NCBI GenBank assembly: GCA_019925105.1
Contig: JAHGAU010000041.1
Location: 1-64,000, forward strand
DNA from: Niebla homalea
Lineage: Eukaryota; Ascomycota; Lecanoromycetes; Lecanorales; Ramalinaceae
Direction of reading: 5' to 3'
Length of the DNA stretch: 64,000 nucleotides
In this document: positions 25,786 to 41,300 of the stretch, piece after piece
How the letters are laid out: every line of letters begins with the position of its first letter
Numbering within the stretch: position 1 is the first letter of the stretch
The notes under the pieces: generated by a model
Told to the model about the DNA's origin: nothing
Databases searched by the model: none
What the model saw: the letters and a program-made list of their open reading frames with translations, nothing else
Made by a program: the position numbers and the translations under genes

Positions 25786-26499
25786 AAAATTAAAATCCGT
25801 TAAAGGAAGGGTAACTAATTATATAATAGGATTTTATTTTAAATCTTAAAAAACTTAAGCCTTATTAAATCGGACTATTTATTATTAAAAGCTTTATAAA
25901 AAAGTATAAAGCTTTATATATATTAAAAAGGATAAATAAAATTCTTATATTTAACTTATTTTATAGGGATTATTTTAAAGTATTTATACCGCGTACCGGG
26001 TATTTTAAACCCCTTAATAAGCCAGAGTTAAAAGTAATAAAAAGAATTAGAATCCGGTAAACGTAAACGGAAAACGCCTTAATCTTCTGGAAACCGTTAT
26101 AATTATCAATAATATGATTTAAAAGGGAAGAAATATATATAAGTAATATAACGTTATTTTCTTTATATTTTTATTTTATTTATTTTTTTATTTTAATATA
26201 TTAAAAACCTTAAAAGAATACGTATTTAAAAATTTTTAAAAAAAAGGGGGAAGAAAAGAATAAATAATTACTTTAATAAATATTATTAGAAACGAAAAAT
26301 TAAAAAAAAAAAGAAAAAAAGTAAAAATATAATAAAAATTCGGAGAAAATAAGTATAAATAAAAAGATATTAAGCCCTTAGTTTTTTGATTTTAATTTTT
26401 TATTTATTATATTATAAGTTATGAAATAATGAAATTATAAAAAGTTATAATTATTTATAATTAAAAAAATATTTTTTAAAAAAAAAAAAAAAAAGCATA

Positions 26500-27122
26500 T
26501 TAAAAGTAATATATAAATAGAAGTATAATTAAATATTAAGGTTATATATTAAAAAATCTATTTAAAAGGATACCTCTTTTACGGATTATAGGTTTAAATG
26601 TTAAACTTATTATAAATATTACATTAAGAATATAGGTAAAATATACCGTTAATATAAATATAAAAACTACTTTAAATAACGGATAATTAAGGCCCCGATT
26701 ACGCCTTTAAAATAGGTAATTAAATTTATAATTAACCGTTATTATAATAGCTATAAAATATAAAACCGTATTAATTATTTTACCTTAAGAACGGGGGCGG
26801 AAACGGAATAAAAGGACCAATATATATATAAGGATATAACCTAGGATAAAAATAACCTATTATTAAGGAGGTAACTTAACGGGTAAGCCCGGTAACGTAA
26901 TTAAAAGAATTAATAAAATAACCCGAAGACCGATTAAAACTTTAATTTAAGGATAACTATATATATACCCTTTTGGTAAAACGTATATTAAAATTAAGAT
27001 TATAATAATACTCGTAATAATTACGGTCCGGAGTTAAAGTTAAGCGATATAAATTAGGTATAATAAATTTAGGAATAATCCGGAATATGGGGTCTATTAA
27101 GGTTAACGATATAGAATTAAAA
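26500..27122 (+). pseudogene. Element C3: start of extra reading frame downstream of integrase
   Basis: After integrase, family C has about 4.2 kb before the 3' LTR, far more than a usual Ty3/Gypsy tail. In C3, 26570-26660 reads as a segment rich in Cys-or-Tyr positions; the C2 counterpart (minus strand, about 30,745-30,850) shows the same spacing with Tyr where a Cys codon plus one G-to-A change would fit. The frame appears to continue after the C2 insertion at 39613. The family is not recognised. Comparison of the two copies shows substitutions of RIP type only in the part I aligned by eye. Confidence 0.4.
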
Positions 27123-27127
27123 AAGGA

Positions 27128-27375
27128 AGAAAAGATGGGAAGGGATGAAAGAGCAAAAGTGATGAAATAGCAGGTAGCAATGGAGTGTAATTGAAGATGG
27201 GCCGTAACCCTTATATAAGTTGGTGAGGTATAGGTTGCTTTTTATGGTAATTTATTATACTTTTCCTTTTTAAGTATATATAAATTGATTCTACTTTTAA
27301 TTAACTTTTTAATATTTCTTTTCCTTTATATATTTATCCATAAGTTTAATATCTTTTATACTTTCTTCCTTTTTA
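27128..27375 (-). repeat. 3' LTR of element C2
   Basis: 248 bp, aligned with 39360-39607, 25531-25780 and 42531-42778. It is moderately mutated: the outer 110 bases (27128-27240) keep CpA sites, and the inner part is converted. Confidence 0.88.
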
Positions 27376-30300
27376 GTTTCCTTTATAACGAAATATTACC
27401 TTTAATATTATTATACTTTAAATTATATTATATTTATTTATATATATTTTAATTATATATATACCGTTTATAATATTTTTTAAATAATTTAAATTATTAT
27501 AAATATAAAAATTAAAAAATATTAATATAATAATAGCTTATTATTGCTCCCTTTATAGTAAATTTACCCCTCCGATATTATATATTATTAATAAATAATT
27601 TTTATCCTTTAATACCGTTTATATATATATTTATTTATTTTTCTTATAGCCTTATTCTTAAATCTTATTTAATAATAATAATATATATTAAAACTTAATT
27701 TTCTTAAGGGCAATTTCCCCGGTTTTCTTATTTTAACTTATTAATAATAATAACCTCGGTACTTTACGTTTATTTATTTTAAAGCTTAAGTTACTTATAT
27801 TTATATTTTCTTTAAATATAATATATTTAATTTATATAAAAATATAACGTACTTTATTCCGCTTATTAAAAGATTATAAATACCGCCCTTTATAAAAATA
27901 AGATTTTATAATTAATTATTCTTTATTTTACTTTATTATTTATATACTTTTAATATCTCTTTTAATCCCGTTATTATTAAGTATATCTTAAATAGGTTTA
28001 TTATATAACCTTAAATATATTTTAAAAAGGCTTAATTATTTAAGTAAGCTTTATTTAAATTTTTTTATTATAGATTTTAATATCTTTTTTCATTAACGTA
28101 TTTAAGGTAACGTTATACGTAATTACCTAACTTATATTTATTTATTAATATTATTTCTTTATTAATTTATTATATTAATCTTAAAAAAATAATTAAAAGG
28201 ATAATAATTTATTATAATTATTATTACTTATATATTATTACTTAAAAAAATAAAGGAAAGAAAAAAATAATAAATAAATCGTTTATTAATTTTTAAATAA
28301 CCCTTTAAATAGCTTTTTAGCCTTTATATCAACTTTTTAACGCTTAATATTATACTTAATAATATTTATTAAAAATATATTCTTTATTATAACTTTTAAT
28401 ATTTATTTTTATTTATTTATATACTTTTCCCTTAATTAATTAATATATTAAGTACCCTTAAGGCTATATTTATTTATAAATAAAATATATTTTCGTATTC
28501 TTTTAATAACTTACGTACGATCGTCTTAATACGGGTATTTCTAAAACGTATATTAAAAGGGATTCCTTTTAAACGTAATAATATTATTTATTATCTTTAT
28601 TAAGTTCCGTCCCAGCCGGTTCCGTTAATAAATAAAACGTTAAAAATAACGTTTAATTATTTACTTACTCTATAATTATACCGTCTAGTTATTTATTTTA
28701 TCCTTTTTTTTTATTTATTTTATTTATTTTTTTAATTTCTTTTTATTTCTTTAAATTCTTTTACTTCTTTAACTTTTTTAATCTTTAATTCCTTTTATAC
28801 TTTAATTAATTTATTTCAAATTTAACTTAATTTTATACTTAACCATTAATTATCCTTTTAAAAATATATATAAATTCTTAATTTTAATATCGGTTATTTA
28901 CTTTATATTTATATTAACTTCCTTATAGTTTTTTCGGAATTTTTAATTTAAATTATATTAATTAAAATTACCCTTATTATATCTTTATACCTTAAAAAAT
29001 ATACCTTAATTATTAACCTCGTTCAATTAAATAAACGTATCTTTACTGTTATTAAGGTTTATTTAAATATTAATTAAATAATCTATTTAAAGTTATATCC
29101 GTTGATTCTTTATAACTTTAATTTATTTTAATTTTCTTACTTTTAAAAGCTTCTTATAATATATATTTAAATTTACGTTTCTTATATACGTAAAGGTACT
29201 TAAGCGTATACCCGGTATTAATAAATTAATAATGGTTATTAATTTATTTTTATTAATTACCGCTATATTAAGGGTTTATTAAATAATATTTATTTAAACT
29301 ATATTTTTAAGTACCGGCCGGGCGATTATAGTTTTTATTTAAGTATATATAAATTAATTCGTTTTTTAATTAATTATTATTAATTCCTTTTTATAGATTT
29401 TTAATATTAAGATATAATTTAAGTAAACGCTTTTTTTTTAATACATTATATATTTTTTAATCCCGATACCGATCGTAAGTCTAATATAAAAGGTTATATA
29501 CGCTTTATAATTAATTATAATTTATAATTAACTTAATAATTATAGCCTTAATAAGCATTTTTTATTATATCTTTTATTTTTAACCTTTATCTATTATTAT
29601 TATAGTTTATTTCTGAATTTTAATTATTTGGTTTTATTATTTATTTATTTTAATAATCCCCGCTTAATTATTATTTACTGTTTTTATCCGCTTAATTAAT
29701 TTAACTATTTATATTACTTATTTTTTATTTATTAATTTAAGTAACTCCTTTAGTCTAAATAATCCCTTTATTAATATATTAATCCGGCCCTACCGGAATT
29801 ATAGGATTATTTCGGTCGTACGAGCCCGCTTAACGTAATAAAATTTATATAAAGTATAACCTATCCCTTTTAAAGATTAATTCTTTAACCGAGTCTTATA
29901 AACGGTTATTTAAGAAAAAATAATATTATTTATCTGACTTAAACTTAGTTAAGGATATCTTTAATTTAGGTTTTATCGGCTTTAATTTTAATAAGTCGTT
30001 TTTCCTTTTTATATATAAAGTAATTATTAATTAATTCTCCGTTTAAATAATAAATTTATTTAAGTTTTTTTATTAATTCCTTTTTTTCTTAAGTTTATTG
30101 CCCGTATTATACGTACGCGGTAGCCTTTACTTATATCTTTATAAGTATTTCTCCCTTAATAAGTTCCTCCTTTTATTTTATTCTTATATATATAATAACC
30201 TTTAAAGTTTTTAACTTAAATATAACTCTTTAACCGTTTTTATCTAAAATTACTTCCGCGGGTAATATAGTTATACTTTAAAAAGAAATTTACGTTTTTT

Positions 30301-33300
30301 TCCGACTTTATATTACCGATTTTAATAGACTTTATATTCCGGACTATTCTTAATCTTATTGCGCTTAATTTATATTACTTAACTTTAACTCCGGACCGTA
30401 ATTATTATAAATATTATTATAATTTTAATTTTAATATACGTTTTATTAAAAGGATACGTATATAGCCATCCTTGGATTAAAGCCTTAATCGGTTTTTAAG
30501 TTATTTTATTAACTCCCTTAATTACGTTATTAAGCTTGCCCGTTGGGTCGCCTCCTTAATAACGGGTTATTTTCGTTTTAGGTTATATCCTTATATATAT
30601 ACCGGTCCTTTTACTCCGTTTCCGCCTTTGCTCTTAAGGTAAGATAGTTAATACGGTTTTATACCCCGTAATTACCGTAATAAAGGTTAATTATAGATTT
30701 AATTACCTATTTTAAAAATATAGTTAAGGCCTTAATTACCCGTTATTTAAAATGGTTTTTATATTTATATTAACGGTATATTTTACTTATATTCGTAACG
30801 TAATATCCATAATAGGTTTAATATTTAAATTTATAGTCCGTAAGAAAAACGTTTTTTTAAATAGATTTTTTAATATATAACCTTAATACTTAATTATACT
30901 TTTATTTATATATTACTTTTAATATACTTTTTCTTTCTTTTTAAAGAAATATTTTTTAATTATAAATAATTATAACTTTTTATAATTTTATAATTTTATA
31001 ACTTATAATATAATAAATAAAAGACTATAAATAAAAGGTTAAAAGCTTAATATCCCTTTATTTATATTTATTTTTTTGAATTTTTATTATATTTTTATTT
31101 TTTTTTTTTTTTTGGTTTTTTATTTTTAACGGTATTTATTAAAATAACTATTTATTCCTTTTCCCCCTTCTTTTTCTTTAATTTTTAAATCCGTATTTTC
31201 TTAAGGTCTTTAATATATTAAAATATAAAAATAAATAAAATAAAAATATAAAGGAAACGGTATTATATTATTTATATATATTTCTTCCCCCTTAAATCGT
31301 ATTATTAATAATTATAACGGTTTCTAAAGGATTAAAACGTTTTTTATTTATGTCCGCTAAATTTTAATTTTTTTATTATCTTTAATTCTAGCTTATCGGG
31401 GATTTAAAATACCCGGTATATAATATAAATACTTTAAGATAATCCTTATAAAATAAATTAAGTATAAAAGTTTTATTTATCCTTTTTAATATATATAAAG
31501 TTTTATGCTTTTTTATAAAGCCCTTAATAATAAATAATTTAACTTAACGGGGCTTAAGTTTTTTAAGATTTAAAATAAAATCCTGTTATATAATTAATTG
31601 CTTTTCCTTTAATAAGTTTTAACTTTATATTCCTTTATTATAACGTTTTTTTTATTAATTTTTTATTATATTTAATTTCTTTTATAACTTTTCTTTAATA
31701 TTTATTCAATTTATTATAGATCTTTAAATAACTTTATATATTATTTCTTTTAAAAATAGTATTATTCTTTTTATAATATATATTTTAACTTTTAACTTAA
31801 TTACGTTCCGTTTATATATTATATCCGGCTTAACCTTAAAAAGGATATTAATAAGAATATACTTTAAATATTTAATATATTTTAAATTAATACTTAATAT
31901 TGTTAATCTTTTTATTTATATTTAATTATATTTCTATTAAGTTTACGTTTTCCTTATTATATTTTATTATATTTAATTATTAGATTTTATTATATTTATT
32001 ATTTTATACCTTATATTTAATATAAAAATAAATTAAATATTATATAACCGGAAAAAACTTTCCATTTTTTTATTTATAAATATTTTCTTGATATTTTTAT
32101 ATATATTATAGCGGGTTTTAAGTAATAATTTATATATTTTTTACCGTATTATTTTTATTCCTTTATACTTTAAAGGCTATTTTCTTTATTATTTTATTAA
32201 GTACGTAATTTAAATTATTAAATAATATCCTTAATAAGTTATCCGTAACTTTATTAATTTCTCCTTTAATATATTTAATTTTAATATATAGCTTTTTTAA
32301 TTTATTTACTTATTTTATAAAGATGTCCTTATAATAATTTATATTTATAAACCTTATAAGTAACTTATAATCTATATATATAATTAAAACTTCTTTTATA
32401 TTTAATATATAAAAAAACTTTTCTTTAAACGTAATAATAATTATTAATTCTTACTTATAAATATTATAATTACGTTCCGTTTTATTTATCGTATATAAAT
32501 TATAAATAAATAAGATAATATAATTATCTTAAATTTAAATAATATAATATCCGGCTTTATATTTTAAAGCATTAATATATATATAAACCGGCATTTTTAA
32601 GTTTTATTTAAATAAAGCTTTAGTTTTTACTATTATATTTTATATAAGTTAAAATAATATATTTTCTAACTTTTTTTATTTTTATTTTATATTTCCGGTT
32701 AAATAAGTAAACGGGTAAGTTATTTTTATAAAATTTTTAATTTATTTTCTTATTATATTAATAGTACTTAAGAATCCTTTAATATTTCTTATATTTTAAG
32801 GTACGGGTTAATTAAGTATCTTCTTATATTTTTCCGGTTTAATTTATATACGTTTTTTTACCTTATAATTTTCTTTAAGTATTTTAATTTTTATTATATT
32901 AATTTTTAATTTATTAAATAATAACTTTAACTTTAATTATAAAATTTAAAAAAAAAAATAATTTCTTAAAAAAATAAGTTATTCTTTTTATATCCTATAT
33001 ACCTTAAAGATATCGTTAAGGTAAAAAATTAAATTAATAAAATTATATTCTTTTTTAAGAATAAAGAAAAATAACTTTAAATTTAATTTAAAGATAACTT
33101 TTAATATAATATTTATAAATTTAATAAAAATAAATAAAAATATATATATTTTTTAAAGTATTTTTATAAACTATAATTATTTAATATTTAATATATTAAA
33201 AGTAAAATAATATTAATTATTAAGGTATATTTTTATTATTTAATATTTATATTTTATATTTACTTAAAAGAAAGTTTTATATAATAGAATTTTTAATAAA

Positions 33301-36300
33301 TTATATATTTTTTTTATTAACTTTATATAAAACGCGGATAATACTTTATATATAAAATAATAATTAAATATAAATTATAATTTAACTTTATTTTCTTTCT
33401 TTATAAATACGGGGAATACGTTTTATATATTTACTTATTTATTTATGTATATATATTTCTTATATATATTTAATTTAATTCCTTATTATATAATTATTTT
33501 AAGTTATTACTCCTTATTATTTAATAATTTCTTAGTAATAACTTTATATAACTTAATTTTTAATCTTAATATTACTTTATATAAAAGTAAATCCGTTATA
33601 AAGATCTTATATAATTCCTTTATATTTATATTTTTATACGTTTATAGTACTTAAAGTATTTTAAGTTGTACTTAATTATTTAAGATAATATCCTTTAATA
33701 TAATGCCTTTTTCCTTTATCTATATTTATAGCTTTTTATATAACTTTAAAATATTAATTTTTCTTTTTATTACTTTTTTATTTATTGAAAATATAATTTA
33801 TAATAATTTTATTTTAATATTTATTTCCTTATTTTATAATTTTAAAGTTAACTTATCCGTTATTTTATATACGTATCTTAAATAAACTTAATAAGTATTA
33901 TACTTATACTTTAATAATCCTTAATAAGTTATTAAGTTATCGGGTAATTTAATTTTTAAAAGTATACTTTTTATAATAAATAAATAATTTTTATTATTTT
34001 TATTTCTTATTTATTTTATTTTCTTTTCCGTATTATTATAATATATAGTTTTTTTTTTTTTTATTATTAACTTTTTTTAAGTTATTTATTATTTTCTTAA
34101 TATATATAATTATCCGTTTTTATTATTATAAATATTATTAACTTAATTAATATTACCTTTTTTTTTATATATTATATATTCTTTATATTATTTAACGTTA
34201 TCTTATATAATTAATAATAACTTTAAATATTATATTATTTCTTTATTTATCTTATTAAATATTAAATTTATAAATTTAATTATTTTCCGCTTTTATCCGG
34301 TAAGCTATTATTAATATAAAATAAGGCTTATTTTTAATTTTAAATTATTAATCGGATTATCTATTATATCCTCCTTAATTTTTATATTATTTCTTTAATA
34401 CTTTTAAGCTTCTTTATTGTCTTTTAAATGCTTTTATTATCGTCTTATTCCTTCCGATTCTTTTAAACTTTTATTTAATCGTTTTTATTTATTTCTTATT
34501 TAATTTATTTTTTTTACCTTTTCTTATTACTTTAACTTATTTATAATTTTCTTTTACTTTCTCCGATTATTTTTTATATATTCCTTTTTTTCTTTAAATA
34601 TATAAATATACTTTTTTTCTCTTATTAATTAATCGTTAAAATATACGCCCTTAAAACCGACCTTATTCTTTAAACTTCTTTTTTTCTTATAGTTTATTAA
34701 TTTTAATTATCCTTTTTATTTTTTAATTTAATTTTTAAGCTTTCTTTATTATTTTTATATTTAAATAAATTTAACTTAATTTCCTTTTTTAATATTATTA
34801 CGTTTTTATAATATAATTTCTTATATATTAATTTTTAACGTATTTTACTTAACGGACATATTTAAACTTTAAGTAATTAAATATTTTCTTTATAAATAAT
34901 ATCCTTAATCTTTAATATCTTTATTTAAATTTTAAAGTTAACCGTAATTAACTTTAATTATAAAAGTTTTAATAAAATATTATAATTTAAGTTATTTTTT
35001 AATATTATAAATATTTATATTAATTTAATTATTTATATAATTCGGATATTAAATATAACTTATATATAAAGTAATATATAGTCTTTATTTATTATTAATA
35101 TATTTAAGTAGTTAACTTTAAGTAATTTTAAAGGTTTTTCTTTTATCCGTAATTCTTTTATTATACTTAAGTTAATTATAATAATATCCAATCCTTAATT
35201 AACTTTTATATTAAGTAATTTATTTATTTATTCCGGTTAATAAATAATTATTGCTTTTATAAAGTATGTTTATTTATTCTTATTAAATATAACTTTAAGG
35301 TTTTATTTTAAGTTTACGATTATAATATTATTAATTTTTAATTATTTATTTTAAATTATCTTTTATATCCTTTTTCGTTATTTTTAAGAACTTCTTTAAT
35401 AATTATAATCTTTTTATAACGTATATGGTTAAGGTTTAATACGTTCTTTATAAGTTGGTTTATTTCTTTTTTAAAATACAATAAAAGTTATATTAAATAT
35501 ATTATAAAAAATATAATATTATTAATTAATAAAATCCGTTTAACATTTAAGGCCTATTCCCTTAATAATCCGATAATTTATTAAAGTTCTTTTTTCCTCT
35601 TAATCCTTATTTTTCTCTTTAATTTCCTTTTTATTCGTTCCTTAATTTATATAAGTTTAACTTCTTCTTTTAAATCGTTATTTTTAATTTATTATTACTT
35701 CGTAACTATATTTATTATTATATCTACTTTATAGTTAACGTCCTTATTAAAGGGGTATCCTTCTTTTACGGTAATAGCTTTATAATTAAAGTTATTAATA
35801 GCTCTTTTATTATCGATTTTATTAAAGACCTTTCTTTTTTCCTATATAATTAAAGCGATAATTATTACGTTTATTAATACATTTAATTAATCGGTAAACG
35901 GTATAATTATAGGTAATAATAATAATCGGTAATTTATATTATAATGCCCGTTCTTATAATCTTAATCCTTTTTTTATATATATTTTTTCTTATTAAAGTT
36001 TATATTATTTCCGTTATATCTTTATTTATAATTTATATACTTTTCCGTTAAGAATATATTATAATACTTATAATAAATAAAATATAATTTTATATTAAAT
36101 AACTTAAAGTTATTAATATAAAAGTTTTTAAACTTAACCGGATTAAATAATTTTAAAGTAAATTAATTATTTCCTTTAATATCTTAATTAATATATGAAT
36201 TTTATTAATAATTTTACGGCTTTTAATTTATATTTTCCGTTTAATTATTAATATTTTATTAAAATAGATTTTAAAGTTAATTTTAATATTTAAATTATTA

Positions 36301-39300
36301 AAATAATATTACTTACGGTAATTATATTAACGTTATTTATATTATTAAAACGTCTTAAAGCCTTTTATTTATATAATTTTAAGGGTATTTAATTTATTAT
36401 ATTCTTTTTACTTATAATATTTATATAATTCCGTTATAATCGATATATATTAAATTTATTTTTAACGTAACTTCTTAAAGGTCTCCGTTTATATAACTTA
36501 ATTAATTTATAAATATTTAAACTTTAAGATTTATTTATTTATCCTTTTTTTCCTTTTTAAGTTCCCTTTTTTTTTTTTATTTTTTCCGTAATTTATTTTA
36601 TTTTAAAGTATATTTTATAAAGATTAAGCTCTTTATATACGTTTTTTATTAAACGTTTATAGAGTTTTATATCCGTTAAATTATTCTTAAAACGATTAAT
36701 TACGTTTTTTAATATATATTTAATTATTTTATTTATTATATTTTCCGGTTTTCCGGGTTTAATATTTTTTCTGCTTAAATTATATATAATACAGAGTATA
36801 CGTTTATAATAATTAAGGATAAAATTAGTTTCTTAAAATAATATTTTAATATTATTTACCGCTTATTCCGTAAGGTTATTAAGATTTAATTCTAGGAATT
36901 CTTAGCTTAATAATTTTTAAAAATTCTTTATATTTTCCTTTATAATATTATTTATTATTTTATCCGTAAATAAAACTTTAATTTCTAATTATTTTATTTA
37001 ATACGTTATATCTTTTTTAAGTCTTATATTTATCGCGTTTATTTATTAATTAAAAAAGTATTTCTCCCGATCTTTTTTTATACGTTACGGATTTATCTTT
37101 ATATATTATTTAATTTATTTTCTTATTTATTTAATTCTTTTAATCTATAAAATAAAGTTTTGATTTTAAATTATATTATAATTCTTTACTATAAAGTTTT
37201 TAATAATTTTAAGGTAAAAGTTAAAATTATTAATAATATTACGGAGTTTTCTTTTATATCTAACTTTACTATTATTATTAAGGAAAATATTTAAAATTAT
37301 TTAAGTGTTTTTTTTACTTTATATATATTAATTAATTCCCCTTTAAATTCAGGGGATTAAAGGATTATTAATAATATTTTATTATTCTTTAAAGAAAGGC
37401 TGATAAGGTTTATTATTAAGTGGTCCTTAATAATACTTATAACTATTAATAAATATAGGATAGCCCTATAACTTATACGAATTTATCCTGATCTTTTCTG
37501 TCTTTCATTTAATATAAAGTACGGGGGTATATACTTTTTTTAATAAAGGAAATAAAATAATAATAGGGGGAGTAATAATACCGCAATTAATTCTTTAATT
37601 CGTATAATAATGTTTAACTTTATTTTTCCACCAGTATTAATAAAAGTATTTTAAAAAAAAGGGTTTACGGTTACTTTAAGTAACTATGTTTTATTTTTGT
37701 TTTTTTTTTTTTTTTTTTTTTAAGGAAATGGTTAAGTCAATATATAATCGTATAACGTTAATAAGGGTCCTTCTGATCTCTTAAATTATTATATAAGTAT
37801 ATATAAATTATGTTTTATTATAAGTTTATATTTCTTTTTTAGATTAAAGTAAGTTTTAATTATTTATTTTAATTTTCTTTACCTTTTATATAAAAAGTTT
37901 CAAAAAGGGTATTATTAAATTAAATAAGTTTCGCATTAATAACCGTTATAAATTATTATTAATATTCCTGGTATATATATAATATAATTATTATTTTAAG
38001 TATATTTATCTCTATTTTCTCTTATTAATTTTTTTAATTAATCTTATTATTTATTTCTTTTTATTATTTACTTTTTTAATTTATTTTTTAATTTTTTAAT
38101 TCTTAATCGCTTAATTTATAATTTAAGGTAAAGGGCCTATTACGTCCGGTTAACGTATTATATAACTTATAGTTATTTCTTAGGAATTTTAAAGACCGGT
38201 TTAAACCTTTATAGGTAATTTAAAATTTAATTACCGCTTAAATAACTTTTAACTTAATAATTTACGTTTTAATAAGAAATATTTCTTTAAAAGGTATATA
38301 CGATTATTTAAGCCTTATTAAGGAATCTTATTTTATTACTTTTATCGTTAAGATATATAGTTTAATTTAATTTAATTATTTTAATAATTATTAAGGATTT
38401 TTATATATTTATTAATATTAAAATATTTAATATTATTTACGGATCTTAAAAGATCGCTTACCCGGTATAAAATAGTTTTTAAGATTAACTTTACGTCTTT
38501 AAAGAATTTATATAATATTCCGAATTAAATTAAGGAATTTTACTTATAATAAATAAATTGGTTATTTAAAATCGTTTTATAAAACTTACGGTTTAATTAC
38601 TTAGGATAATTTAATGAAATTTACGATTTAGTTAGGTTCGGTTATTTATATTAATTTAATAAGTTTTATATTTTAGTTATTACGGTTATTAATTATTAAA
38701 TAATAATTTTACGCCGTTTAAAGTAATTAATTTTTTTCTGTTTTTTTTTTCTTTAATTACTTTAATTTCTTTTTATTTTAAAAGAACGGCTTATATTAAT
38801 ATATAAATCGTAATTTCTTTAATAATAATTTAAAATATCCGGTAATATATATAATTATTTCTTAATTAAGGTTTAAGCCCGTTATTAATATAAAGGGTAT
38901 TATTATTTTTTTATAATTAAGGCGCTTTAAAAAAGTTATCGTTTTTTTTTTATTTCTTAATTTTTAATAACTAATAATTAATTAATAAATATTAATAATA
39001 CTTTACCGATACGTACGAACGGGGTCCCCATATTAATTACGGGTAATAATAAGAATATCCGAATAAGGGTATTTGGAAGGGGATTACTTAAATATTTTTA
39101 TTTTTCTCGATTTTAATATTTATTTAATAAGTAAATAATAATTAAGAATATTCTGTAAATATATATGAATTTATAGCTTATTACTCTCATTATATATATA
39201 TATTATAATAGTAATAAAGGTCGGTTCTTTATAATATTTTTATAGTTTTTATTACCGTTAATTAAAAAAAAGGTACGATAAGTTATTTATAATTAAGTTG

Positions 39301-39359
39301 TATAATTAAACCGAATTCTTTAATATATATAAGTAAATAAAAGCCTTCTTAAGACCGCT

Positions 39360-39607
39360 AGAAAAAATAAGAAAGGATAAAAGAATAAAAGTAATAAAAT
39401 AATAAATAATAATAAAGTATAATTAAAGATAAGCCGTAGCTTTTATATAAGTTAATAAGGTATAGGTTACTTTCTATAATAATCTATTATACCCTTCCTT
39501 TTTAAGTATATATAAATCGATTCCACCCTTAATCAGCCCTTTTAATATTTCTTTTCCTTCATACACTTATCCGCAAGTTTGGTGTCTTCCATGCTCTCCC
39601 CTTTCCA
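39360..39607 (-). repeat. 5' LTR of element C2
   Basis: 248 bp. The outer end (39520-39607) is little mutated and ends CTTTCCA, i.e. TGGAAAG on the coding strand. The inner end is converted. Followed by the second AAGGA. Confidence 0.88.
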
Positions 39608-39612
39608 AAGGA

Positions 39613-41300
39613 CGTAAACCTCTTTTTAAAGTATAACCATATTACCCGCGGAAGTAACTTCGGATGAAAATAATTAAGAAGTTATATTTAAGTTAAGGAC
39701 TTTAAAGGCTATTATATATACGGAGACAAAATAAAGGGAAGAATTTACTAAGGGAGAAATACTTATAAAGATACGGGTAAAGGCTATTACGTACGTATAA
39801 CATAAGTAACGGACCTAGGAAGAAAAAAAATTAACGAAGGAACTCGGGTAAGCTTATTATTTAAGCGGAAAACCAATTAATAATTACTTTATATATAAGA
39901 AAGAAAAATAATTTATTAAAATTAAAGCCGATAAAATTTAAATTAAAAATATTTTTAATTAAGTTTAGGTTGGGTAAACGGTATTACCTTTTTTTAAGTA
40001 ACCGTTTATAAAATTCGGTTAAAAAATTAATCTTTAAAGGGGACGGGCTATACTTTATATAAACTTTATTACGTTAAATAAACTTATATAACCAAAACGG
40101 TCCTATAATTCCGGTAAGGCCAGATTAACATATTAATAAAGGGATTACTTAAACTGAAAAAATTACCCGAATTAATAAATAAAAAATAAATAATATAAAT
40201 AATTAAATTAATTAAGTGGATAAAAACAATAAATAATAATTAAGCGGGGATTATTAAGGTAAATAAATAGCGGAATTAAATAATTAAGATTTAAAAATAA
40301 GCTATAATAATAACGGATAAGGATTAAAAATAAAAATATAATAGGAAATATTTATTAAAATTATAACTATTAAGTTAATTATAAATTATAATTAATTATA
40401 AAACGTATATAATCTCTTATATTAAATTTACGATTAATATTAAAATTAAAGGATATATAATATATTAAAGAAAAACATTTACTTAAACTATATTTTAATA
40501 TTAAAAATTTATAAAAAAGAATTAATAATAATTAATTAAAAAGCGAATTAATTTATATATATTTAAATAAAAACTATAATTACCCGGCCGATATTTAAAG
40601 ATATAATTTAAATAAACGTTATTTAATAAACCCTTAATATAATAGCAATTAATAAAGGTAAAACGATAACCGTTATTAATTTATTAATATTAAATATACG
40701 TTTAAGTATTTTTATATATATAAAAAGCGTAAACCTAAATATATACCATAAGAAACTCTTAAAAATAAGAAAGTTAAAATAAATTAAAGTTATAAAGAAT
40801 TAACGGATATAACTTTAAATAAATTATTTAATTAATATTTAAATAAACCTTAATAACGGTAAAAATATATTTATTTAATTTAATAAAATTAATAATTAAG
40901 GTACGCTTTTTAAAATATAGAAATATAATAAAAGTAATTTTAATTAATATAATTTAAATTAAAAATTCCGAAAAAACTATAAAAAAATTAATATAAATAT
41001 AAAATAAATAACCGATATTAAAATTAAAAATTTATATATACTTTTAAAAGAATAATTAATAATTAAATATAAAATTAAGTTAAATTTAAGATAAATTAAT
41101 TAAAGTATAAAAAAAGTTAAAAATTAAAAAAATTAAAAAAATTAAAGAAATAAAAGAATTTAAAGAAATAAGAAAAAATAAGAAAAATAAATAAGAAAAA
41201 AAAATAAAGTAAACGGCTACGTAATACGATTATAAAAAAAGTAAATAATTAAACGTTATTTTTAACGTTTTATTTATCAATAAAACCGGTTAAAACGGAA
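39613..41300 (+). pseudogene. Element C3: continuation of extra post-integrase reading frame
   Basis: Directly right of C2 the host element continues. From 39613 a plus-strand frame reads about 120 codons with stops that are nearly all TAA/TAG or TGA of RIP type, and residue runs that look coding (VKDFKGYYIYGDKIKGRIY, then a DLGRKKINEGTR segment). The homologous C2 sequence lies at about 29,600-30,290 minus. Beyond 41,100 the sequence becomes Lys/Glu low complexity. I cannot assign a family. It could be a downstream accessory ORF of the retrotransposon or a captured host fragment carried by both copies. Confidence 0.4.

Larger units (their letters stand above)
27128..39607 (-). mobile_element. 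Element C2: full-length 12.48-kb Ty3/Gypsy copy inserted in C3
   Basis: LTRs are 27128-27375 and 39360-39607, each 248 bp, running TGGAAAG... to ...TTTTCT in the minus direction. The target duplication AAGGA lies at 27123-27127 and 39608-39612. Orientation is opposite to its host C3, making a very large imperfect palindrome. Pol remnants lie at about 31,650-34,000 on the minus strand, homologous to C3 21231-25530. The 5' region 35,065-39,359 should hold gag but I recognise no motif. The 3' region 27,376-31,630 holds an extra frame. The internal part is densely RIPed. Confidence 0.88.

Noticed and set aside
25400..27400. Terminal inverted repeats of a DNA transposon bounded by 25.53 and 27.38 kb
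   Set aside because: The inverted 250-bp sequences are LTRs of one family: the left is a solo LTR with its own duplication, the right is one end of C2 with another duplication.
33445..33885. Short hydrophobic plus-strand frames rich in Ile, Phe and Tyr
   Set aside because: They lie antisense to the RIPed pol of element C2, and the same artefact appears inverted at 22404-22586 in C3; AT-rich codons mimic membrane segments.
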